From Nitrosomonas sp. Nm34 (GTDB taxonomy: Bacteria; Pseudomonadota; Gammaproteobacteria; Burkholderiales; Nitrosomonadaceae): 40,468 nt of DNA. The first letter of the stretch is position 1. Each line of letters begins with the position of its first letter. Positions 28,399 through 37,264 of the stretch are shown in pieces. The position numbers and the translations under genes are program-made. Location: contig NZ_FORD01000027.1 in NCBI RefSeq assembly GCF_900113925.1, forward strand, positions 1 through 40,468, written 5' to 3'. Below the pieces are notes generated by a model. That model saw only the letters and a list, made by a program, of their open reading frames with translations, did not search any database and was not told the DNA's origin.

Positions 28399-29886
28399 TT
28401 AATCCCTTCCCCACGGATTACACGCCCTTACTACCCTACTCCAATTGAACATCCTCTGCGCTGCTTCATCACGCGAAATCATCGGCTCGAAGATGCGATC
28501 GGTCTGCCAATGCTCGGCGATTTCTTTGATGCTATTCCATATACCTGCAGTCAATCCCGCAAGATATGCAGTACCAAGCGCAGTGGTTTCGATAATGCGT
28601 GGGCGTACGACGGGTACGCCAAGTAAATCGGCTTGATGCTGCATAAGTAAATTATTCACTGCTGCCCCGCCATCAACGCGCAATTCTTTGATCGGAAGTG
28701 CAGCGTCCTTTTGCATTGCGAGTAATAACTCAGCGGATTGATAGCCGATGGCCTCGAGTGCAGCGCGTGCGATATGTGCGTGGGTAGTACCACGCGTTAA
28801 ACCAAAAATCGCGCCACGTGCGTGCGGGTCCCAATGTGGCGAACCAAGGCCCGTGAATGCGGGCACAAAATACACACCACCGCTATCAGGTACCGATGTT
28901 GCGAGCGTTTCGATTTCTGCCGAACTTTTGATAATACTGAGACTATCGCGCAACCATTGAATGACAGCACCGCAGATAAACACACTGCCTTCAAGTGCAA
29001 ACACCGGTTGCTTATCAAGTTGCGCCGCACTTGTTGTGAGCAAACCATGCTGCGATTCGCAGGCATGTTCACCTGTTTGCATAAGCATGAAGCAGCCTGT
29101 GCCGTAAGTATTTTTCACCATGCCAGGCGCATGACATGCCTGCCCAAACAATGCGGCCTGCTGATCGCCCGCGACGCTGCCAATCAAAATTGATGCACCG
29201 AATAAATCGGGTGCGGTGTAACCATAATCAGCGCTCGAAGCATAAACCTGTGGCAATACTTGTGCAGGAATATTAAACACATCGAGCAATTCATCGTCCC
29301 AGCGATTGCGATGAATATCGAACAGCAGTGTGCGCGATGCATTCGTGACATCAGTGGCGTGCATTTTACCGCGCGTCAAATTCCACAATAGCCACGTATC
29401 GACTGTGCCGAAAGCAAGCTCACCATTTTCCGCGCGCTTGCGTGCACCCTCATAATGATTAAGCAACCATGCGAGCTTAGTTGCAGAAAAGTACGGATCA
29501 AGCAGCAACCCCGTGCGCTCGCGAAATAATTGCCCATGCTGTGATTTTAATTGCGCACAGAAATCCGCCGTGCGGCGATCCTGCCAGACAATAGCATTGC
29601 CGATTGGCTCACCAGTATGCCGATCCCACAATAATGTCGTCTCGCGCTGATTCGTAATGCCAATTGCCGTGACATCGCGCGCAGTGATACCTGCTTTGAC
29701 AAGTGCCTGCTGCGCCACCGCTAGCTGGCTCTGCCATATATTCTGCGGATCGTGCTCGACCCAGCCCGGCTGCGGATACAGCTGCCGATATTCCTGCTGC
29801 GCAATAGCGTGAATGCGCACGTCACCATCGAACACGATCGCACGCGAACTCGTAGTGCCCTGATCCATCGCCAGTATATAGTGCAT
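28399..29886 (-). CDS. glpK: Glycerol kinase, 495 aa
   Basis: Full-length FGGY kinase. The N-terminal phosphate-binding loop [13 protein letters not shown] is at residues 8-20; [16 protein letters not shown] and [10 protein letters not shown] follow. The C-terminal domain contains [18 protein letters not shown] and the ADP-binding [11 protein letters not shown]. It phosphorylates glycerol to glycerol-3-phosphate in the cytoplasm. GAGAGG lies six bases before the ATG. The gene is visibly richer in GC than its neighbours and has no glpF, glpD or regulator beside it. This suggests acquisition by transfer, or a stand-alone role in phospholipid or compatible-solute metabolism. Confidence 0.95.
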   Translation of the reverse strand: MHYILAMDQGTTSSRAIVFDGDVRIHAIAQQEYRQLYPQPGWVEHDPQNIWQSQLAVAQQALVKAGITARDVTAIGITNQRETTLLWDRHTGEPIGNAIVWQDRRTADFCAQLKSQHGQLFRERTGLLLDPYFSATKLAWLLNHYEGARKRAENGELAFGTVDTWLLWNLTRGKMHATDVTNASRTLLFDIHRNRWDDELLDVFNIPAQVLPQVYASSADYGYTAPDLFGASILIGSVAGDQQAALFGQACHAPGMVKNTYGTGCFMLMQTGEHACESQHGLLTTSAAQLDKQPVFALEGSVFICGAVIQWLRDSLSIIKSSAEIETLATSVPDSGGVYFVPAFTGLGSPHWDPHARGAIFGLTRGTTHAHIARAALEAIGYQSAELLLAMQKDAALPIKELRVDGGAAVNNLLMQHQADLLGVPVVRPRIIETTALGTAYLAGLTAGIWNSIKEIAEHWQTDRIFEPMISRDEAAQRMFNWSRVVRACNPWGRD

Positions 29887-30208
29887 GTGTGCCTCTCTTT
29901 TTATATCAACTTCTTTTTATTTAAGCATATCTTTATCAATCAGTAGTGGCTTAGTACGTGCTCGCGATTGGGTACACCCTAACCGCGCTCACCACTTTCA
30001 TCAATTTTTTCCACTTGCGCCAAGCGCTACAAGTCTACTGCAAAGATTGGCAAACTATCATCGGAATCGATTTTCATGCTTAGAATTCTTTTGAATGTTT
30101 TTCCAACACTGAATTTTGAGCAAGCAGAACGCTTCATTGGCAGGATGAGTTGAAGTGTGCCGTCAAATAGACAAAATAAGATAACGGCAATTAAAAGTGT
30201 ACTGGCCA

Positions 30209-30312
30209 ATTCCATATTCCAATCAAAATTGACGAGAAGGCGAGCGGCAAACAGTATGATTAATACGTCAAGGTGAAGCTGACAAAGTCACTTTTGATTT
30301 AAAAAATGGAAT
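30209..30312 (-). repeat. Dispersed palindromic repeat, copy E
   Basis: 104 bp with ends ATTCCATATTCCAATCAAAA and TTTTGATTTAAAAAATGGAAT. Opposite orientation to copies A-C. It lies between glpK and the terminator at 30346. Confidence 0.8.
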
Positions 30313-30345
30313 AACTTAACTGAAACTGCAAACAAATACTAAAAA

Positions 30346-30374
30346 GGCCGCGTATCGGTAATTGATATGCGGCC
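30346..30374. terminator. Strong Rho-independent terminator
   Basis: GGCCGCGTATC / GATATGCGGCC with a seven-base loop (one mismatch), T run TATTTTTT on the right and AAAAA on the left, so it can work in both directions. It most likely ends leftward transcription from the lipoprotein gene at 30598-30855 or from a short transcript between. Confidence 0.7.
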
Positions 30375-30597
30375 TATTTTTTAGCATCTCGAACAGCTAG
30401 AACATGAATGCTTTCTTCCAAATGAGTATTTACCTTATCGAAAATTTATGAGAATTTATTCTGCTCATTCATTAATAAGCTGAGAGATCCTTTTTGTTCA
30501 TATAGTGCCATTTTTCTATGAATGGCTGCTTGTTTCATATTTTCTTTGATAGAATTTCAAAATATCTGATATTAGCTGTGGTATGAGACTGAAGGTT

Positions 30598-30855
30598 TTA
30601 TTCTTTTCGTTTATAATAGTAACTATGTTCTTCATATTCTGCGAGCGGTTTCTTCTTAGCCCGCAGTTTCAATTTCATCTCATTAGCCATATCTTCATAA
30701 TGTTTAGCTACAGTATTATGATTATTAGGGTCTGTGGAATGTAATTCAGCGCTATCTTCATTATTCCGAGTGTTCGCTATCGGGCGCATTTGTGCGCATC
30801 CAGACAAGAGAATAAGCGCCAATCCACATACCAACAGAATAATCATTTTCATCAT
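30598..30855 (-). CDS. Small lipoprotein of unknown function, 85 aa
   Basis: The N-terminus MMKMIILLVCGLALILLSGC is a textbook lipoprotein signal with lipobox LSGC (Cys20). The mature part is short and polar, rich in Asn/Glu, then Lys-rich (MKLKLRAKKKPLAEYEEH), ending in a tyrosine cluster. GGAGGGG lies five to six bases before the first ATG. The charged tail could form a helix that lies on the cell wall or membrane. No family is recognised. Confidence 0.75.
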   Translation of the reverse strand: MMKMIILLVCGLALILLSGCAQMRPIANTRNNEDSAELHSTDPNNHNTVAKHYEDMANEMKLKLRAKKKPLAEYEEHSYYYKRKE

Positions 30856-31511
30856 AGCACCCCTCCATTAACCAACTTTAGCTTCACTTCTTTACCTTTT
30901 AATAGACTTCTACAAAACATTCCGTAAGCATCTCAATTATAACAACCATACTATTAATACGTTCTTTATAGGATACATTCTTATAGCAACTTGTCCCTTG
31001 ATTAGAGTATCCTACTTTAACCAAAAAACTATCATAGTTAATAGTACACCTAATAATCACAGCACAATGATTTATGTAAATAATCAACTATTTAAAATAA
31101 CATAATTACCCAAAAGATAGTTATGTCGAGGTCTGTTAAAGCTAAATTTTTGTTCAATTCAAACCAAATGCCTCAATCTCCATCTAAATAAGCATAAATG
31201 AAGCTTTAAAGCTTTCTTTAAATAAGAAGATATGAAACATGAATTATTACTGGAGTATAACGATGACATTAACTTGAAAAAGATATTTCAAGAGATGGTA
31301 TTTTAGTAAATACTTATTATAGAGAAGCGAATGAAAGGTTTTGAACTCGGACATGGAATGGATGACTGCTTAGAAGCCGAGTTGGGAATAACGAACAATT
31401 ATTTATTTTGATTTCAATAAGCTGCAAGATGCATTAAATTGTTCTGAATAACATTGCCGTTCTGGGTTACCAGAACTTGTACATTCTATAACATTCAGGG
31501 TATTAGAAACT
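30856..31511. other. Intergenic region between the divergent lipoprotein and OmpA-like genes
   Basis: No supported gene. AT-rich; contains the small palindrome AAGCTTTAAAGCTT near 31202. It presumably holds the promoters of both flanking genes. Confidence 0.4.
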
Positions 31512-32159
31512 ATGAATCTATCACAATTTCGTCCGTTTACCGAATTATTCATCTGCACGTCTCTGCTGTCGTGGGCATGCTTAACTACAGCGCTTGCGCA
31601 AGAAACTCAAGCCCCGCTCGAGATCCAAAAGAGGCAGCTAGAGCTTGATAGGCAGCAGCTCGAGTTGGATAAGAAACAACTCGATAAACAGCAGCTCGAG
31701 CTGGAGAAGAAACAGCTCGAGCTGCAACGCAAACAACTGCAAATCGAAGAAACCGACCGCAAGGAACTTCAACTAAAGGAAACCGAAAAAACCGTCAACA
31801 TGAAACTTGAAGGCGACGTAGTTTTTGATTTCGGTAAAGCCGAGATTAATTCCAAGGCGGAGCAGATTCTCGACAAAGTGGGAACAGTGATCTCGCAGTT
31901 CCCCGGGGGCAAGATACTCATTGAAGGACACACCGATTCCAGAGGCTCTCAAAAAGCAAACCTTGATCTTTCAAACCGGCGCGCCCAGGCAGTGAAAGAC
32001 TGGCTCGTTAGAAATAAAGGTATTGACGAATCAAGCATTACAACCCACGGCTACGGTGAAACCAAGCCCATTGCGATGAACACCAATCCCGACGGCAGTG
32101 ACAATTCACAGGGTCGACAGCAGAATAGGCGCGTTGAGATCACAGTCGAAAAGAATTGA
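31512..32159 (+). CDS. OmpA-family peptidoglycan-binding protein with coiled-coil linker, 215 aa
   Basis: A signal peptide (about 1-30, cleavage after ALA) is followed by a highly repetitive Gln/Leu/Glu/Lys segment (about 38-80, units such as RQQLELDKKQL) that should form one long coiled coil. The C-terminal OmpA domain (about 98-213) has VVFDFGKAEIN, LIEGHTDSRGS and LSNRRAQAVKDWL, the diaminopimelate-binding motif. Unlike classical OmpA there is no N-terminal beta-barrel and no lipobox, so it is likely a periplasmic tether. DNA of the coiled-coil part is itself repetitive and GC-richer than the flanks. The ribosome site is weak. Confidence 0.87.
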   Translation: MNLSQFRPFTELFICTSLLSWACLTTALAQETQAPLEIQKRQLELDRQQLELDKKQLDKQQLELEKKQLELQRKQLQIEETDRKELQLKETEKTVNMKLEGDVVFDFGKAEINSKAEQILDKVGTVISQFPGGKILIEGHTDSRGSQKANLDLSNRRAQAVKDWLVRNKGIDESSITTHGYGETKPIAMNTNPDGSDNSQGRQQNRRVEITVEKN

Positions 32160-33155
32160 TCGGATTTATATTGGTACTGAACTACAAGAAAATATCAAAT
32201 TTTATAGCACTCACCAAGAAAAATACGCTACCACAGAAGCGAGCCAGCGCAAAACATTGCTGCCGTTTCAGCACAGAATAATCTGAGTGAATTCGATCTG
32301 TTCAGCCAGGAATTGGCAGCAGGTTGGGAGCATATCATCGATCCACTGATAGCTCTCATCTTGGCCTTGGTGGTCAGCGTAGAGGAATTTGAGATTTCCA
32401 AAAAGGCATAACCAAACCGATTGAATCAATAGACGCTCACAATTAAGCAAGACGCTCATCCAAGGGCGCGATTGATCAAGGTATTGATGACTCCTGTTCA
32501 TAATCAATAGCAAGACGAGTGGGAGCTTGGGCATTTATTTAGAGAATCGCCAGTTTCATAAAATTGGTGCTGCTCTCATCACCATTTGGCGGTAATTACG
32601 CTGATGAAGTAACATACCTGAAGTTATTCTGCAGCAACTCCAGCAAACAGTCGATCAAGCACAATGGTGGCGCTTCCTTCCACTCATAGCCGGCAGAAAC
32701 CCAAATGAAATGATATTCCAATAAAGATTATGAAAAAAAGAATCAAACCAGCCAAGAAAATATGCTCCCAAAAATAAAACAAACCTCTGGACTGCAAACT
32801 GATCCAATTTTATTACTGACCTGTCTACATCAATTATCTATCAAGAAAGTAGCTACAGAAGAAAAACAAGAACAAGTAACACATATAAAACAAGGATTAG
32901 ACACAAAGCATCTGTTGAATTTTTTCATTAAAACAAAGAATACGGCAATCTTCAGAAGAGCTGTATTTTTTAAGGTTGATATTAACCAGGTCAATTAAGC
33001 TATGCTAATAATGGCTTACAAAAAGCGCAATTAAGTAAGCATAAGTATCTAAAAACATACAATCATAACTTATGTTCGGTAACGAACAGACATATTTTCA
33101 ACGATAAATTATCTTTTCTATTGGTTTCGCTCCATATCAAAAGAAGGAGTATTCA
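32160..33155. other. 1-kb region without a convincing gene
   Basis: Open frames at 32268-32534 (minus) and 32762-32998 (plus) lack ribosome sites and recognisable families. The GC-richer part around 32220-32700 may be an old remnant of a mobile gene, but I could not read any transposase motif in it. Confidence 0.35.
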
Positions 33156-33329
33156 ATGAAAAGCTTAAATTTATTTTTGCTAGTCATATTGGGTATAGGG
33201 TTGAGTGGATGCTTATCTATTCATTCCGAGACTCGCAAACCACAAACGCCAAGTGAAAAGGAAAAGGTCATTGTCGTACCTGACACGACCGACAAAGAAA
33301 TCAAGGTTGTACCAGAAAAATCATACTAA
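33156..33329 (+). CDS. Small lipoprotein, 57 aa
   Basis: The frame codes for MKSLNLFLLVILGIGLSGC, a complete lipoprotein signal with lipobox LSGC (Cys19). A 38-residue polar tail rich in Lys, Pro and Val follows, with two similar VIVVPD / IKVVPEK segments. GAAGGAG lies eight bases before the ATG. No family is known to me. It lies 200 bp ahead of the DUF4112 gene in the same direction and could share its promoter. Probable location is the outer membrane, based on Leu20 after the cysteine. Confidence 0.7.
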   Translation: MKSLNLFLLVILGIGLSGCLSIHSETRKPQTPSEKEKVIVVPDTTDKEIKVVPEKSY

Positions 33330-33528
33330 ACAAGAAGCTTATCGAATGTATAGCTTCGCACATTACGTGCATTGGCTTTTACTGGAAAGAGAATATCACT
33401 TAACTTGCAAAAACCATTTGCCACAAACTCTTCTCCGGCATTTTAATGATTAGCCAGCCGCACTACCCATCCATCAAATAGTAATTTGCACGACACAGTG
33501 GTAGAAATTAAATTATAAAGGAGTAATC

Positions 33529-34098
33529 ATGCCTAAAAATATCGATATTGGACCGGGCGATCATGAACCTTATGCAGAACCCACTTTTTCCCATCAGCAA
33601 AATACTTCACCTTCTCAAAAGCATGTTTCAAGACAGAGAGAACAATTAAAAAATAAATTAAATAGACTAGCCTGGCTGATGGATAACTCTTTTCGTATTC
33701 CAGGAACGCAGCTACGTTTTGGCATTGATGGATTGATAGGATTATTTCCGGGACTTGGTGATGCGCTTGGCGCATTGATTTCAAGCCATATTATATCCCA
33801 GGCAGCTCAAATGGGAGTCCCAAAATCTGTTCTTCTGAAAATGGCGTTCAATGTCGCAATAGATGCTCTTTTGGGCATATTTCCTGTGATAGGAGATATG
33901 TCAGACTTTATTTGGAAAGCTAATTATAGAAACGTTAAATTGCTGAATGATTATGTAGAAGAACCTCAAAAAACTAAAACTTACAGCCGATTTTTTGTTG
34001 GAATAATAGGTTTATTAGTGATTGGGGTAGTAGTTTTGATTGGAGCATTTGGGTTTCTGTTGATGCGCTGGCTGTGGTATTCGGTACAAGGAAATTAA
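33529..34098 (+). CDS. DUF4112-family membrane protein, 189 aa
   Basis: The conserved core LAWLMDNSFRIPGTQLRFGIDGLIGLFPGLGD is easily recognised (about 48-79), followed by a matching second half with FNVAIDALLGIFPVIGDMSDFIWKAN. This is the DUF4112 (PF13430) signature. A C-terminal TM helix (about 160-182) and an N-terminal polar stretch of 40 residues complete it. The function is unknown. AAGGAG precedes the ATG. It lies near DUF1328 and lipoprotein genes, suggesting an envelope-stress neighbourhood. Confidence 0.88.
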   Translation: MPKNIDIGPGDHEPYAEPTFSHQQNTSPSQKHVSRQREQLKNKLNRLAWLMDNSFRIPGTQLRFGIDGLIGLFPGLGDALGALISSHIISQAAQMGVPKSVLLKMAFNVAIDALLGIFPVIGDMSDFIWKANYRNVKLLNDYVEEPQKTKTYSRFFVGIIGLLVIGVVVLIGAFGFLLMRWLWYSVQGN

Positions 34099-34313
34099 GT
34101 TAATTCCATATGGGTAATTAACGTACAATGAATAAGCTATGCTCCATCATAAACCGAGCTATTTCTAACCAGTAAACCTATGTAGAAGAAACAATTCTGC
34201 GGCAGAGCACATAGCCCACATCTCTGCACCACTACACTAATTGAGTGTTGGAAGAAGAACTGAAGCCCAGCAAATATTTCACTAACTTTCTCTTATAAGT
34301 TTAATTAATTATT

Positions 34314-34353
34314 GATAGCTAAGTTTCATAAGGTTCAATAAAACTTAGCTATC
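34314..34353. terminator. Long hairpin between converging DUF4112 and DUF1328 genes
   Basis: A perfect 13-bp stem GATAGCTAAGTTT / AAACTTAGCTATC with a 14-base loop, followed on the plus strand by TTTTG. It lies 25 bases past the stop of the leftward DUF1328 gene. Confidence 0.65.
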
Positions 34354-34377
34354 TTTTGTAGCCAAGAATATTGGCTA

Positions 34378-34545
34378 TTAGACGGGGGGCGGACGTCTGC
34401 CCATTACATAGAAAACTATTGCGATAATAATACCAACTACAAATAAAATCCATGCTATATGCGCAGACGTCCCAGCAACTCCGGTCAAACCTAGTACGCC
34501 AGCAATAATAGCGATAATTAGAAATATAACCGCCCAATTAAACAT
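34378..34545 (-). CDS. DUF1328-family small membrane protein, copy 2, 55 aa
   Basis: Same length and layout as the copy at 22597: it starts [20 protein letters not shown], has a second helix [18 protein letters not shown], and ends in the identical GRRPPPV. AAGGAGGA precedes the ATG. The N-terminus MFNWAVIF is closer to the family consensus than copy 1. It is probably an inner-membrane stress protein. The two copies are on opposite strands about 11.8 kb apart. Confidence 0.88.
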   Translation of the reverse strand: MFNWAVIFLIIAIIAGVLGLTGVAGTSAHIAWILFVVGIIIAIVFYVMGRRPPPV

Positions 34546-35308
34546 GATTTATTCCTCCTTATTCAGTGACATCTGCAATATAAAATGAATAATTTGGTTG
34601 CAGAAGAATTAAAAGAATGAACAAAACTTAAAGGAACATTATTTCAATCAAAGTGAAACTTAAAGAATTTAATGTCTATAAGTTTCTTCCCTCAAAAATC
34701 GATTTAGAATTTATCAATCGAAGTTTTATCGTTATGTTCCTTTAAATTTACAAATAAGTCGGTGCGATAGCGAACATTGTAGTTATTTATAGCATTTGAG
34801 TTGAGGGTTAATCACTCGCCACAGTTGGAATTGTTTCCAACTGGAAAGAGGTCATGTACTTGAGCTTTTTGCTGAATTTTATGTTGCTGCCTTGCTTACA
34901 TCCGGAAATTCGGTTTTTATCCCAATTTAGCCGGATGAATTTTTCACATTTTACATTCCACCACGAACTGGATAAGGACATGCCTTAAAATATTGACTAG
35001 CCCTTTATGAATTTGCCCGTTAGTTTGAGGGTGATGCTTGCGCCATCGAATATTAATACCCTTTCCAAATCAAAAATGACGCGAAGGCGAGCTGCAGACA
35101 ATATCAATAATACGGCAAGGTGAAGCCGACAAAGTCACATTTGATGTAGAAATGGAATAATATGGTACCCGCTACTGCCTGGCTATTCAAACGACCCCTA
35201 GCTGCACCAAACCGTAGACCACCATGGGTAATGGTAATGTGTGCCCACCGATGAAGTGTTTGAATAGTATGCAATTTATTCACACTGAAAATTATATCTA
35301 AACATTTT
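34546..35308. other. Intergenic region with repeat copy F and possible transposase scraps
   Basis: Contains a hairpin CAGTTGGAA / TTCCAACTG at 34822-34843 without a T run, and a leftward frame near 34990-35050 reading HHPQTNGQIHKGL, reminiscent of the RPYHPQTNG motif of integrase-core transposases (IS481/IS3 type). Repeat copy F follows immediately. The transposase reading is weak. Confidence 0.35.
35057..35158 (-). repeat. Dispersed palindromic repeat, copy F
   Basis: About 102 bp; left arm CCCTTTCCAAATCAAAAA, right arm TTTGATGTAGAAATGGAAT, core GACGCGAAGGCGAGC. Opposite orientation to copies A-C. Confidence 0.8.
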
Positions 35309-35587
35309 ATGTATTCGTTAGAAGATTTACTGAATATTGTTCAATGGCTCGCCATGGTTATTACAATCACGGCAACATGGTATGTAGCTGCAGAAAGGAA
35401 AGATAATCGTAATTGGGGATTTTGGCTCTTTCTACTAAGCAACTTGCTATGGTTTATCTGGGCTATTCCCAATAGAGCCTGGGCATTAGCTACAATGCAA
35501 GTAATTTTAGCAGGAATGAATATCAGAGGAGTTAAGAAATCAGAGCTAAAACAAGCCAAAAAATCCGAAAAGGTAAATGCTAAATAA
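35309..35587 (+). CDS. Small membrane protein of unknown function, 92 aa
   Basis: Three hydrophobic segments: about 9-27, 35-52 and 54-70, with a Trp-rich middle (NWGFWLFLLSNLLWFIWAIPN). The Lys-rich tail starts near residue 76 and should be cytoplasmic. The pattern recalls small PnuC-like or SemiSWEET-like half transporters that would need to oligomerise, but I cannot assign it. No clear ribosome site precedes the ATG. It is bracketed by repeat copies F and G/H. Confidence 0.65.
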   Translation: MYSLEDLLNIVQWLAMVITITATWYVAAERKDNRNWGFWLFLLSNLLWFIWAIPNRAWALATMQVILAGMNIRGVKKSELKQAKKSEKVNAK

Positions 35588-35717
35588 CGCACGATCTTAT
35601 ACCTTGTGCCTTGTCTACACTTTATTCCATTTCTACATTAAAACTGATAATCCTCTAGCCAGCCTCCTCGCAGCCAGTTGTTAAACTAGCCGCTGCAAAA
35701 ACGATGAGGAGACTGAG

Positions 35718-36694
35718 ATGCAACATTACTGCGGAATTGATTTACATTCAAATAATCATGTAATGATAGTCATTGACGAAGAAGACAAGGGCATGTTTGA
35801 GAAGCGGTTAAGTAATGATTTATCGCTCACACTTCAGCACTCCCGTCTTACCAGGAGAGCTTACAAGGGATAGCGGTGGAATCAACCTTCAACTGGTACT
35901 GGTTAGTCGATGGCCTGCAAGCCCATGGCTATTGTCTGCAGCTAGTGAATACAGCTGCGGTGACGCAATATGATGGATTGAAATATAGCGGTGACCATCA
36001 TGATGCCTTTCATCTGGCGCATTTGCTGCGACTGGGGATTTTGCCTACGGGGCATATCTATCCGAAAGAGCAACGAGCGATCAGAGACCTGTTGCGGCGG
36101 CGACTTTCACTGGTGAGAGCAGCCAGTACACAACTGATTAGTGTGAAAAGTCAAATATGACGTTGCACGGGGATTGGGGTAAAGTCAGAACGGTTACGCT
36201 GAGCTGACTTTGAGCCACCTCAAATGGATAGCTACACGCTGCAGGCAGTTCAGTCAGGTTTGGCCGTCTATCATGCGATGCAAGCAGAAATCGATGTGTT
36301 GGAACAATCTGCTCATCACGCAGTAAAACTAAGCAAGGAGTTTGAGATACTGCAAACGATCAGAGGCATCGAAAAAATACTGGGATTGACCATCATGCTG
36401 GAAACAGGAGACATCCATCGTTTTGCCAGTGCGGGTAAGTTTGCCTCCTATTGTCGCTGTGTTGATAGCCTACGCACCAGCAACGGAAAAAAGAAAGGAT
36501 CAGGCAATGTTAAAGCAGGCAACTCCTATCTTTCCTGGGCCTTTTCTGAAGCATCGCATTTTGCTGTGCGCTATGAAGCGCTGGCGCAACGGTTTTATGA
36601 ACGAAAGAAAGCGAGAACGAATGGCATCATTGCTATTCGGGCGATTGCGCGCAAGCTGGCAAGAGCCAGCTGGATGATGCTTAAGCATCAATAA
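35718..36694 (+). pseudogene. IS110/IS1111-family DEDD transposase, frameshifted
   Basis: The N-terminal DEDD domain is readable as GIDLHSNN (first D), then after a frameshift near 35840 as LPSYQESLQGIAVESTFNWY (E in VEST) and YSGDHHDAFHLAHLLRLG (last two D). A second disruption near 36155-36215 separates the C-terminal Transposase_20 domain (LQTIRGIEKILGLTIMLE, FASYCRCVDSLRTSNGKKKG). All four DEDD residues remain, but the frame is broken at least twice. AGGAG precedes the original ATG at 35718. Product non-functional unless supplied by another copy. Confidence 0.85.
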
Positions 36695-37104
36695 CCTTAT
36701 GAGGCCAGACTGATGTTTCCAGGTTAAGTTTGGGCAACCGGGATGAGCCAGGACTGAGTCTGGTCTACACACAAAACTGATTGGATATCCCGGTTGACCA
36801 TTGTTGTTCAGGTTCCGCCTAAACCGTGAGCTATCTTAAGTCTGGACAGCCAAAGCTGAGCCATAAATTCTGTGAAAATATTTTGGATACGGTTTGGGAC
36901 CGAAGATTGTGTGGGGTAGTGAAACTACCAAGAGCTTGGATAATGAGTAAGATTTCCTACCTTAATCCAGATGGATGACTGGTGCGGAGCGTATGACTTC
37001 GACGCCAAAGACAACGACATAACGGGCGCGGTATTCATAACAACAATGGGAAAGTTAATTTTTATGCTATTTTTAATGGCAGGGTGTTATTTAGGCTATT
37101 GACA
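36695..37104 (+). ncRNA. Candidate seekRNA/bridge-RNA region of the IS1111-like element
   Basis: The 3' non-coding part of the element contains a perfect 10-bp stem, CAACCGGGAT (36735-36744) with ATCCCGGTTG (36787-36796). It encloses a 42-nt loop with a small CCAG/CTGG hairpin. The loop carries AAAACTGA at 36773-36780, identical to the 8 bases of target just left of the insertion (35640-35647). IS1111 elements are known to encode their guide RNA downstream of the transposase gene. The RNA itself and its exact ends are inferred. Confidence 0.4.
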
Positions 37105-37264
37105 GAGGTCGGCTAATGGGTGACTTTGTCGGCTTCACCTTGTCGTATGATTGATATTGTCTGCAGCTCGCCTCCGCGTCAATTTTGATTTAAAAATGGA
37201 ATTAAGACTGATTCCTCCGTCTAAACAAAAGTTAGAGCTCGCTGTAATTCACCATTCCATGAAA

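Larger units (their letters stand above)
35648..37120 (+). mobile_element. IS110-family element of the IS1111 type, about 1.47 kb
   Basis: Ends are set by the split repeat. Subterminal inverted repeats fit the IS1111 group: TAGCCAGCCTC at 35656-35666 and its inverse GAGGTCGGCTA at 37105-37115 (9 of 11 matching), each a few bases inside the end. The gene sits near the left end (70 bp leader) and about 425 bp of non-coding DNA follows it, the IS1111 layout. Confidence 0.8.
35624..37202 (+). repeat. Dispersed palindromic repeat, copy G, split by an IS1111-like element
   Basis: Left arm 35624-35647 (24 bp) and right part 37124-37202 (79 bp) join to exactly 103 bp, restoring the consensus AAAACTGACTTTGTCGGC. 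TGA is present at both junctions (35645-35647 and 37121-37123). Orientation as copies A-C. Confidence 0.85.

Noticed and set aside
30027..30215. 62-codon minus-strand frame starting inside repeat copy E
   Set aside because: It begins with a hydrophobic stretch, but the start codon is part of the repeat end and there is no ribosome site; perhaps a decayed gene, not supportable.
32268..32534. 88-codon minus-strand frame
   Set aside because: No start signals and no recognisable motif; composition suggests a remnant, but I cannot name the source.
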